From positions 53,955-117,954 of the forward strand of contig DAHUXD010000024.1 of the NCBI GenBank assembly GCA_027307335.1: a DNA stretch of 64,000 bases, in the 5' to 3' direction. This document shows positions 45,416 through 52,998 of the stretch, piece after piece (the stretch's first letter is position 1; each line of letters begins with the position of its first letter). A model generated the notes under the pieces. It ran no database searches, was not told the origin of the DNA, and saw only the letters and a list, made by a program, of their open reading frames with translations. The DNA is from Acidobacteriota bacterium. GTDB taxonomy: Bacteria > Acidobacteriota > Thermoanaerobaculia > UBA5066 > Gp7-AA6. Position numbers and translations under genes: made by a program.

Positions 45416-47014
45416 ATGGAACTAGCCGCCGAGAGTAAGTTCGCCCCGGAGGCAAAGCGGGTCATCATTGCCTCGTCCCTGGGCACCGTCTTCGAGTGGT
45501 ACGACTTCTATCTGTACGCCACACTCGCGCCCTTCTTCGCGGCCCTGTTCTTTCCCCCGGGCAACGCGACGGCCGCACTGCTCTCCTCGTTCGTCGCCTA
45601 CGCGGCCGGGTTCCTGGTTCGCCCCTTCGGGGCGCTGGTCTTCGGGCGCATCGGCGACCTCGTCGGCCGCAAGTACACGTTCCTGATCACGATCGTGGTC
45701 ATGGGCTCCTCGACGGCCGCCGTCGGCCTGCTGCCCACGTACTCCTCGATCGGCTTCCTGGCTCCCATCCTCCTCGTCGCGCTGCGGCTCCTTCAGGGCC
45801 TCGCCCTCGGCGGCGAGTACGGCGGCGCGGCGACCTACGTCGCCGAGCACGCCCCCCACGGCAAGCGCGGCGTCGACACGAGCTGGATCCAGACGACGGC
45901 GACTCTGGGGCTGCTCCTCGCCCTCGTCGTCATCGGCGTCTGCCGCGTCAAATTTCCGGCGGAGGTGTTCAAGACGTGGGGCTGGCGCATCCCCTTCCTC
46001 GTCTCCGTCATCCTGCTCGCCTTTTCCGTGTACATCCGGCTGAAGCTCGAAGAGTCGCCCGTCTTCAAGTCGATGAAGGCACAGGGCAAGGGCTCGAAGG
46101 CGCCCCTGACCGACAGCTTCACCAAGTGGAGCAACCTGAAGATCGTCATCCTCGCCCTCCTCGGCGCCACCGCGGGCCAGGGCGTCGTCTGGTACACGGG
46201 CCAGTTCTATGCGCTGTTCTTCCTGACGCTGTATCTCAAGGTCGATTACCTGACCACGTACTGGCTGATCGGCATTTCGCTCGTCATCGGCACGCCGTTC
46301 TTCATCTTCTTCGGGTGGCTGTCCGACCGGATCGGTCGGAAATGGATCATCATGGCGGGCTGCCTGATCGCCGCCCTCACATACTTTCCGCTCTTCAAGG
46401 GCCTGACGCACTACGTCAACCCCGCCCTCGAGGCGTATGCGGTGAAGACGCCGGTCACCGTGGCCGCTACGGACTGCTCGATGCACATCTTCCCGACGCC
46501 GAAGACGCGCTACTCCGACTGCGACAAGGCGAAAGACTTCCTGACGAAGAACGGCCTGTCCTTCCACGATCTGCCGGCGGTCGAGGGCCAGACGGTCGTG
46601 ACGAAGATCGGCGACGTCGAGCTCAAGGGCTGGAAGGAAGACGACTACAAGGCCGCCCTGAAGTCGACGGGCTATCCCGACAAGTTCGACAAGGCGGGGC
46701 TCAACTGGCCGATGACCATCCTGATCCTCGTGATCATGGTCGTCTACGTCACGATGGTCTACGGACCGATCGCCGCCTTCCTCGTCGAGCTCTTCCCGAC
46801 GCGCATCCGCTACACGTCCATGTCGCTCCCGTACCACATCGGCAACGGCTGGTTCGGGGGCATGCTGCCGCTGCTCGCGACCGCCATCGTGGCGACGCAG
46901 GGCAACATCTACGCGGGTCTCTGGTACCCGATCATCGTGTCGATCATGAGCTTCGTGATCGGCAGCCTGTTCCTCCGGGAGACGAAGGACCGGGACATCC
47001 AGCAGGACTTCTGA
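45416..47014 (+). CDS. MHS-family (MFS) proton symporter with a periplasmic insert
   Basis: 532 residues, about 12 TM helices. It begins with the MHS signature SSLGTVFEWYDFYLYATLAP and continues RPFGALVFGRIGDLVGRKYTF and LQGLALGGEYGGAATYVAEH (in parts). Relatives (KgtP, ProP, ShiA) import small acids or zwitterions with protons. Between the mid and late helices, about residues 341-428, there is an extra soluble segment of roughly 90 residues with two Cys (DCSMHIFP and YSDCDKAK), making it about 100 residues longer than usual MHS proteins. It is divergent from acs, so acetate or another short carboxylate is a reasonable guess for the substrate. Confidence 0.85.
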   Translation: MELAAESKFAPEAKRVIIASSLGTVFEWYDFYLYATLAPFFAALFFPPGNATAALLSSFVAYAAGFLVRPFGALVFGRIGDLVGRKYTFLITIVVMGSSTAAVGLLPTYSSIGFLAPILLVALRLLQGLALGGEYGGAATYVAEHAPHGKRGVDTSWIQTTATLGLLLALVVIGVCRVKFPAEVFKTWGWRIPFLVSVILLAFSVYIRLKLEESPVFKSMKAQGKGSKAPLTDSFTKWSNLKIVILALLGATAGQGVVWYTGQFYALFFLTLYLKVDYLTTYWLIGISLVIGTPFFIFFGWLSDRIGRKWIIMAGCLIAALTYFPLFKGLTHYVNPALEAYAVKTPVTVAATDCSMHIFPTPKTRYSDCDKAKDFLTKNGLSFHDLPAVEGQTVVTKIGDVELKGWKEDDYKAALKSTGYPDKFDKAGLNWPMTILILVIMVVYVTMVYGPIAAFLVELFPTRIRYTSMSLPYHIGNGWFGGMLPLLATAIVATQGNIYAGLWYPIIVSIMSFVIGSLFLRETKDRDIQQDF

Positions 47015-47023
47015 TTCGGATTC

Positions 47024-47052
47024 CCGCGGCGCGGGAGGCTCCCGCGCCGCGG
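47024..47052 (+). terminator. Hairpin between transporter and substrate-binding protein genes
   Basis: A 12-bp GC stem (47024-47035 with 47041-47052) around loop AGGCT, followed only by TCTTG. A weak terminator or mRNA-stabilising structure 10 bases after the transporter stop. Confidence 0.5.
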
Positions 47053-47072
47053 TCTTGACGCAGGAGGAGGCG

Positions 47073-48407
47073 ATGGCGAGAAAGAGACAGCGCGGGATGA
47101 CCCGCCGACAATTTGCGAAGCTCGCGGGGGCTGGCGCCCTCGCCGCCGGCGGCCCGGCGTTTCTGTTCCCGGACCGGGCCCGTGCGGCCGGGAAGACGCT
47201 GAAGATTCTCCAGTGGAGCCACTTCGTCCCGGCGTGGGACACGTGGTTCAACGGCACCTACATCAAGGAATGGGGCCAGAAGAACGACACCGAGGTGATC
47301 GTCGACAACATCAACCTCGTCGACCTGCCCGCCCGAGCCGCCTCGGAGGCGTCCGCGAAGAAGGGCCACGACCTCTTCATGTTCCTGTCGCCTCCGGCGT
47401 CCTACGAGCCGCAGGTGATCGACATGTCGAACGTGTACGCCGAGGTCGAGAAGAAGCACGGCAAGAAGATCGACCTCGCGCACAAGTCCACGTTCAACCC
47501 GAAGACCAAGAAGTATTTCGCCTTCTCGGACGCCTACACCCCGGACCCCGGCAACTGGCACAAGGACTGGTGGACCGAGGCCGGATACCCGAACGGCCCG
47601 GACACGTACGACGACCTGCTCAAGGGCGCGAAGAAGATCCGGGACGCCTCGGGCCATCCCTGCGGGGTCGGGCTCGCGCAGGAGCTCGACACCTCCATGG
47701 CGATGCGGGCGATCCTGTGGTCGTTCGGCGGGGCCGAGCAGGACGAGGCCGGCAACGTCACGCTCAACTCCAAGCAGACGATCGAGGCCCTCAAGTACGT
47801 CAAGGACCTCTACCAGCAGACCGAGACGCCGGAAGTCTTCACGTGGACCCCACCCTCCAACAACCAGGCCATGCTGGCCGGCCGCGTCAGTTACGTCCAG
47901 AACGCCATCTCGGTCACGCGGCAGTCCGAGCGCGAGCACCTGCCCATCGACGCGAAGATCATGATCAGCCCGGCCCTCAAGGGCCCCGTGCGCCGGCTCG
48001 CCGCCGAGCACGTCATGAACTGCTACGTCATCTGGGAGTTCGCGGAGAACAAGGACGGCGCCCAGAAGTTCCTGATCGACTGGATCGACCACTTCCGGGA
48101 CGGATTCCTCGCCGGGCAGTTCTACAACTTCCCGTGCTTCCCCTCGACCGTGCCCGACCTGCAGAAGCTGATCGCGAGCGACGACCGCGCGAACCCCAAG
48201 GACAAGTACAAGGTGCTCGGCAACGTGCTCGAGTGGGCCACCAACGTCGGGTACCCCGGCTACGCGACCGCCGGAATCTCGGAGGCCTTCAGCACGTGGG
48301 TGCTTCCCACGATGTTCGCGAAGGTCGCCCGCGGCGACGAGAGCCCCGAAGACGCGGCGAAGGCGGCCGAGGCGGAGTACAAGCGCATCTTCGCGCGCTG
48401 GAAGTAG
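47073..48407 (+). CDS. ABC importer substrate-binding protein (family 1), Tat-exported
   Basis: 444 residues from ATG at 47073 with AGGAGG upstream; a TTG at 47055 would include the RBS and is rejected. The signal RGMTRRQFAKLAGAGALAAGG carries the twin-arginine motif. The mature fold begins KTLKILQWSHFVPAWDTWFN, as in family 1 sugar and polyol binding proteins. Ligand unknown; the ATPase and permeases of the same importer follow. A hairpin directly after the gene probably raises its level relative to the membrane parts. Confidence 0.9.
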   Translation: MARKRQRGMTRRQFAKLAGAGALAAGGPAFLFPDRARAAGKTLKILQWSHFVPAWDTWFNGTYIKEWGQKNDTEVIVDNINLVDLPARAASEASAKKGHDLFMFLSPPASYEPQVIDMSNVYAEVEKKHGKKIDLAHKSTFNPKTKKYFAFSDAYTPDPGNWHKDWWTEAGYPNGPDTYDDLLKGAKKIRDASGHPCGVGLAQELDTSMAMRAILWSFGGAEQDEAGNVTLNSKQTIEALKYVKDLYQQTETPEVFTWTPPSNNQAMLAGRVSYVQNAISVTRQSEREHLPIDAKIMISPALKGPVRRLAAEHVMNCYVIWEFAENKDGAQKFLIDWIDHFRDGFLAGQFYNFPCFPSTVPDLQKLIASDDRANPKDKYKVLGNVLEWATNVGYPGYATAGISEAFSTWVLPTMFAKVARGDESPEDAAKAAEAEYKRIFARWK

Positions 48408-48431
48408 ACATCCTGGAGAGGTTCTCCTGTA

Positions 48432-48463
48432 GGCTCCGGTCGCGCCGCGCGGCCGGAGCCTTT
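48432..48463 (+). terminator. Hairpin between binding-protein and ATPase genes
   Basis: Outer stem GGCTCCGG/CCGGAGCC (48432-48439 with 48453-48460) with an inner CGCGC/GCGCG pairing, followed by TTT. This is the usual place for a partial terminator that gives excess binding protein. Confidence 0.6.
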
Positions 48464-48517
48464 GACTGTTCGGCGGGATGCGCAAGGACATCGTCCCCGA
48501 TTCGGAGTGATCACTGA

Positions 48518-49606
48518 ATGGCGATCGTCGAGACACGGCATCTCACCAAGGTCTTCAAGCAGGGCGAGCTCGGGGCGGTCAACGACGTCAGCCTGACGAC
48601 CCACGAGGGCGAGTTCCTCGTCTTCCTCGGGCCGTCGGGATCGGGCAAGACGACCCTCCTCCGCATGATCGCGGGCCTCGAAACGCCCACGTCGGGCGAG
48701 ATCCTGATCGGCGGCAGCGTCGTGAACCGCCTGTCGCCGCGCGAACGGCGCATCGCGATGGTGTTCCAGAGCTACGCGCTCTACCCGCACCTGACCGTGT
48801 ACAAGAACATCGCGTTCCCGCTGAAGGCGCAGGGCGTGCCGAAGGACCAGCACCGGAAGAAGGTCGAGTGGGCCGCCGGCCTCCTCGGGATCGGGCGCCT
48901 CCTCGAGCGCAAGCCGCGCGAGCTCTCGGGCGGCGAGCGGCAGCGGGTCGCCCTGGCTCGGGCGATCGTCCGCGAGCCGGCCGTGTTCCTCCTCGACGAG
49001 CCGCTCTCGAACCTCGACGCCAAACTCCGCGCGTCCGCCCGGGAGGAGCTCGAGCGCTTCCACGGGAGCGTCGGCACCACGACGATCTACGTCACGCACG
49101 ACCAGGTCGAGGCCATGGCGATGGGCGACCGTATCGTCGTCATGAACTTCGGCGAGGTCCGGCAGATCGGCACGCCCGCCGAGGTCTACGACGAGCCGGC
49201 CGATACCTTCGTGGCGACCTTTCTCGGCTCGCCGCCGATGAACCTCGTCGAGAGGGACGAGGTGATCGTGGGCTTCCGGCCGGAGCACTTCTTTCCGGTC
49301 TCGGTCCTCGCCGGCCGGGCGGCCATCCCGGAACCGATGCGGGCCGCGGACCGCGAGGGCCCGTACGTGCCCGTGGGTCTCCGCGTGGGCCACGAGGAGT
49401 ACCTGGGCGCCGAGCGCATCGTCTACGGCTCGATCGAGGGCGGACCCTTCCACGGCAAGACGGTGGTGTCCCGTCTGGCCTCCACGCTCACGCTGCCGTT
49501 CGATGCGGGCGGCGTGCACGCCTTCGCCGTGTCCGAACGGCACCTGAAGTTCTATGACCGGTCGAGCGGGAAGCGCACGACACCCCGGTCCGTGGCATGG
49601 CGGTGA
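48518..49606 (+). CDS. ABC importer ATPase, MalK/UgpC type
   Basis: 362 residues. Walker A GPSGSGKTT (38-46), signature LSGGERQRVALARAI, Walker B VFLLDEPLSNLD and the H-loop in YVTHDQVEAMAMGD are all intact. A C-terminal regulatory TOBE-like domain follows (VIVGFRPEHFFPV). It energises the importer with two permeases encoded downstream. Its end overlaps the start of the first permease gene by ten bases. Confidence 0.95.
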   Translation: MAIVETRHLTKVFKQGELGAVNDVSLTTHEGEFLVFLGPSGSGKTTLLRMIAGLETPTSGEILIGGSVVNRLSPRERRIAMVFQSYALYPHLTVYKNIAFPLKAQGVPKDQHRKKVEWAAGLLGIGRLLERKPRELSGGERQRVALARAIVREPAVFLLDEPLSNLDAKLRASAREELERFHGSVGTTTIYVTHDQVEAMAMGDRIVVMNFGEVRQIGTPAEVYDEPADTFVATFLGSPPMNLVERDEVIVGFRPEHFFPVSVLAGRAAIPEPMRAADREGPYVPVGLRVGHEEYLGAERIVYGSIEGGPFHGKTVVSRLASTLTLPFDAGGVHAFAVSERHLKFYDRSSGKRTTPRSVAWR

Positions 49607-50508
49607 GCGACCGGAGGCGCCCCGGCGCGGCCGCGCCGAAGTGGATGCTGGGGACGGCGATGTTCGCGCCGTCGGTCCTCTACATCATCCTTCTCATCGG
49701 CGTCCCCTTCGTGCTCGCGGTGCTCTACGCCTTCAGCGACGCCCGCATCGGCAGCACCGGCTTCCATTTCGTCGGTTTCGAGAATTTCCGGAGCATCCTC
49801 CAGAGCCCCGGCTTTCGGAAGGCGCTCCGGAATTCGATCGTCTTCACGGTCAGCGCCCAGGCGATCGTCATCGTCTGCTCGAACATCCTCGCGATCGCGC
49901 TGGAGAAGCCGTTTCGGGGTCGCGGCTTCATCCGCTTCCTCATCCTCCTCCCGTGGGTCGCGCCCGTCTCCCTCGGAACGATCGGCTGGAAGTGGATCCT
50001 CGACTCGATCTACAGCGTGATCACCTGGGTGCTGGTCGCCCTCCATGTCTACAAGCCGTACAACGCCCCCATGTGGCTCGGTGAGCCCCACCTCGCGATG
50101 GCGTCGGTCATCCTCGTCCACTGCTGGCGCCTGATCCCTTTCTCGACGGTGATCATGCTCGCCGGCCGGTCGGCGATCTCGAAGGAAATCCCGGAGGCCG
50201 CGGCGATCGACGGGGCCGGATTCTGGCGGACGGCCTTCCAGATCAACCTGCCGATGATGACGCCGATCCTGTCGGTCGCGGTCCTCTTCGGGGCGATCTT
50301 CACCTTCACGGACATGACGGTCGTGTACATCCTCACGGCGGGCGGGCCGTTCGACTCGACGCAGACGCTTCCATCGCTCGCCTTCGCGACCGGCATCGCG
50401 GGCAGCGACCTCGCCGCGGGCGCCGCCATCTCGCTCTTCCTCGTCCCGGTCCTCGTCCTCGCCGCGTACTTCATGCTGCGCCTCGCGCATCGGGCGGAGG
50501 TCGTCTGA
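49597..50508 (+). CDS. ABC importer permease, MalF/UgpA type
   Basis: 303 residues, six TM helices. The EAA loop that docks to the ATPase reads ISKEIPEAAAIDGAGFWRTA with the Gly conserved. It contributes half of the transmembrane channel. Its stop overlaps the CTG start of the second permease (CTGA, 50505-50508). Confidence 0.9.
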   Translation: MAVSDRRRPGAAAPKWMLGTAMFAPSVLYIILLIGVPFVLAVLYAFSDARIGSTGFHFVGFENFRSILQSPGFRKALRNSIVFTVSAQAIVIVCSNILAIALEKPFRGRGFIRFLILLPWVAPVSLGTIGWKWILDSIYSVITWVLVALHVYKPYNAPMWLGEPHLAMASVILVHCWRLIPFSTVIMLAGRSAISKEIPEAAAIDGAGFWRTAFQINLPMMTPILSVAVLFGAIFTFTDMTVVYILTAGGPFDSTQTLPSLAFATGIAGSDLAAGAAISLFLVPVLVLAAYFMLRLAHRAEVV

Positions 50509-51347
50509 GCCCGGCGCGGCGGATCGCGGGCCGGGTCCTGCACGTCGGCGTCCTCGCGCTCTTCACCGGGGCCCTGGCGTTCCCGTTCTTCTGGATGCTG
50601 ATCGCCTCCTTCAAGCAGAACATCGACCTGTACACGGTCGAGAACAATCCGTTCAAGTTCAACCTGCCGCCGACGCTCGAACACATCCGGTTCCTGTTCA
50701 CGCAGACCCGGTTCGTGCGCTGGCTCGGCAATACGGCCCTCGTGGGGGCGATCGTCGTCGTCATCACGCTCCTGCTCGCGGTTCCGGCGGCGTACGCCCT
50801 CACCCGCCTGACGGGTCGGTGGGGGCAGCGCCTCGGGATCGCGATCTTCCTGACCTACCTGATCCCGCCGACGCTGCTCTTCATCCCCCTTTCGCGCGTG
50901 GTCGCGCTCCTCGGACTGCAGGACTCGATCTACTCCCTGGTCCTGGTCTATCCGAGCATGACGATCCCGTTCTCGATCTGGCTGCTCATGGGGTTCTTCA
51001 AGTCGATTCCCAGGGAGCTCGAGGACGCGGCCATGGTGGACGGCCTGACGAGGTTTGGCGCCTTCCTGAAGATGGTCGTGCCGATCTCCGTATCCGGGAT
51101 CCTGACGGTCGTCATCTTCAGCTTCACGCTCGTCACCCAGGAGTTCGTCTACGCGCTGACCTTCATATCGCCCGAGGCGAACCAGATGGTCGGCGTGGGC
51201 GTGCCGATCTTCCTCGTGCGGGGCGACGTCTACTACTGGGGCGCCCTGATGGCGGCCTGCCTGATCGCGAGCCTGCCGATCGGCATCGTGTACAACCTCT
51301 TTCTCGATCGGTTCATCTCCGGCTTCACCGTCGGCTCCGTCAAGTAG
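50505..51347 (+). CDS. ABC importer permease, MalG/UgpB-partner type, apparent CTG start
   Basis: 280 residues if translated from CTG at 50505. The first ATG (50595) would delete most of the first TM helix (VLHVGVLALFTGALAFPFFWM in part) and has no Shine-Dalgarno sequence. The CTG has GGAGG four bases upstream and forms a CTGA overlap with the preceding gene, the same geometry as the ATGA and GTGA overlaps elsewhere in the window. The EAA loop is IPRELEDAAMVDGLTRFGAF. No other ATG, GTG or TTG lies in frame between the upstream stop and 50595. Confidence 0.85.
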   Translation: MSPARRIAGRVLHVGVLALFTGALAFPFFWMLIASFKQNIDLYTVENNPFKFNLPPTLEHIRFLFTQTRFVRWLGNTALVGAIVVVITLLLAVPAAYALTRLTGRWGQRLGIAIFLTYLIPPTLLFIPLSRVVALLGLQDSIYSLVLVYPSMTIPFSIWLLMGFFKSIPRELEDAAMVDGLTRFGAFLKMVVPISVSGILTVVIFSFTLVTQEFVYALTFISPEANQMVGVGVPIFLVRGDVYYWGALMAACLIASLPIGIVYNLFLDRFISGFTVGSVK

Positions 51348-51659
51348 ACCGGCCGAACGGGGCCGGGGGGCGGCGGCGGGCCGCCTCCTGCGGTTGATGA
51401 ATTTGATTCAGGGCTTTTTTCGGCGCCATGCTTAAGCTCCTGTAAAAAGCGCGTTAGGATACGCAGAACAGCCGGAGACGACGGCCATGTCGATGGGGCG
51501 CGGCTCGAACGGTGCGCCGGTCCAGCAGCGGAGGACGTTGAGCGTTCCTTCGCGACCTCCTGCCGCAGGCGTTTCCGATTTCCCTTCCATTCAGTTTTCG
51601 ACCGGCGAAGGGTCCGTCCCTCGCGTGCTCAATGGTGTGAAGGAGAAAGGAGCCGGCTT
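51348..51659. other. Intergenic region before the porin gene
   Basis: 312 bases. A GC-rich stretch follows the permease stop, then an AT-richer part with TTAAGC, a 17-base spacer and TAGGAT at 51432-51460, a weak sigma-70-like candidate. The rest shows no open frame of note and no clear operator. Confidence 0.4.
51432..51460 (+). promoter_or_regulatory. Weak candidate promoter of the porin gene
   Basis: TTAAGC (51432-51437) and TAGGAT (51455-51460) separated by 17 bases. The -10 matches 4 of 6 and the -35 only 3 of 6. It would give a leader of about 190 bases. Confidence 0.3.
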
Positions 51660-52931
51660 ATGAGGTCCACGATTCGTTCCGTTCTGGTGACAGCCTGCAT
51701 CTTCCTGGTGGCGGCGGCGCTGTCGGCCCAGGCCACGGTATCGCTCGGAGGCGCCGGAACGCTGACGCTCAAGGGATTCATCAGCGCGACGGCGTTCGCT
51801 CAGAACCAGAACACGACCTTCGGCAACGGCCAGAACGCCGAGTTCCCGGCCGGCGCCCAGTGCGAGATCGACTGCTGGTTCGGGGGCGGGGACATTCGAA
51901 ACACGCGCCTGACGCTCGCCTTCGACGGTCCGAAGCTCTTCGGCGATTGGAAGGGCGGCGGCACTGTCGAGATGGACTTCTTCGGCGGCTTCGCCAATCC
52001 CCTTGCCAGCTCCTTCGAGGGCCAGCAGCCGGTTCCCCGTCTGCGCCTCGGCTACCTTCAGATGACCAACGGCAGCACCACGATCCAGCTCGGCCAGAAC
52101 TGGGCGCCTCTGTTCGGCAACACCGCCGTGTCGCTCTCTCACATCGCCTTCCCGCTCGGCTACGGGTCGGCCGGTGACATCGGCTGGCGCTTCGTCGGCC
52201 TCTTCGTGATCCAGAAGCTGACGGACAAGGACTCGGCGGTGCAGGCCGACATCTCGACCGCCATCATGTCCGGCTCCTGGAACGGCCCGGGTTGCGAAAG
52301 CACGAACACCAACTGCGAAAACTGGCAGACCGCCGGAAACTCCAGCTGGCCTCAGTTCGAGGCCCGCTTCAACGTGAGCGGAAAAATGGGCGACACGGCG
52401 ACCTGGAGTGCGTACCTTGTCGGCCACTACGACGTGAAGGATCTCTCCGGGGCGGGCTTTTCCGGATGCAATCCGATTCCCCCGGCGACCACGAGCCCGT
52501 GCGGCCCGGGCCACAGCGACAAGCTCGACGGCCAGGCCGTCGAGATCGGCGCGAAGTTCCAGATCGGACCGGTCCTCATCCAGGGCAACGGCTACGACGG
52601 ACAGGGGATCGGCCAGCAGTTCGGCGCCATCACCCAGTTCGGCAAGATCCGCAGCACGGGCGGTTGGGCGCAGCTCGGCTTCGACATCACGAAGAACTGG
52701 GGCATCTTCGGCTTCTGGGGCATCGACGACCCGAAAAACTCGGATGTGGCGGCGTGGGTCAGCCCGACCGCCGGCCGCATGAAGAACATGCAGTACGCGG
52801 GCATGCTCCGCTGGAAGAGCGGGCCGATGTCCTTCGGCTTCGAGTACATCAAGGACGATCTCTCCGTCGGCTTGCTCGAGAAGAAGGTCAACTCGACGCA
52901 GCTCGCGCTGTCGGGTCTCTACAACTTCTAG
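51660..52931 (+). CDS. Outer-membrane porin, DcaP-like
   Basis: 423 residues. A signal peptide (SVLVTACIFLVAAALSAQA) precedes a beta-barrel of alternating polar and aromatic strands ending in LYNF. The stretch LRLGYLQMTNGSTTIQLGQNWAPLFG (in parts) is typical of DcaP-type porins, which import dicarboxylates and related anions. Four Cys occur in two close sets (CEIDCW; CESTNTNC), which could form disulfides in loops. It lies after the ABC importer genes and probably supplies the outer-membrane step for the same or a similar substrate. The subfamily call is tentative. Confidence 0.8.
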   Translation: MRSTIRSVLVTACIFLVAAALSAQATVSLGGAGTLTLKGFISATAFAQNQNTTFGNGQNAEFPAGAQCEIDCWFGGGDIRNTRLTLAFDGPKLFGDWKGGGTVEMDFFGGFANPLASSFEGQQPVPRLRLGYLQMTNGSTTIQLGQNWAPLFGNTAVSLSHIAFPLGYGSAGDIGWRFVGLFVIQKLTDKDSAVQADISTAIMSGSWNGPGCESTNTNCENWQTAGNSSWPQFEARFNVSGKMGDTATWSAYLVGHYDVKDLSGAGFSGCNPIPPATTSPCGPGHSDKLDGQAVEIGAKFQIGPVLIQGNGYDGQGIGQQFGAITQFGKIRSTGGWAQLGFDITKNWGIFGFWGIDDPKNSDVAAWVSPTAGRMKNMQYAGMLRWKSGPMSFGFEYIKDDLSVGLLEKKVNSTQLALSGLYNF

Positions 52932-52952
52932 AAACAAGTTCCGAAACGACGA

Positions 52953-52988
52953 GGGCGGGAGCCGCGCGGCTCCCGCCCTTCTTTTCTT
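52953..52988. terminator. Bidirectional terminator between the porin and second ACS genes
   Basis: An 11-bp stem GGGCGGGAGCC/GGCTCCCGCCC with loop GCGC (52953-52978) followed by TTCTTTTCTT on the plus strand. It serves the porin transcript well and may slow the convergent one. Confidence 0.85.
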
Positions 52989-52998
52989 GCGGCCTTCG

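Noticed and set aside
51408..51428. Possible sigma-54 promoter before the porin (GG and GC 10 bases apart)
   Set aside because: Only the four invariant bases match; TGGC and TTGC contexts are absent.
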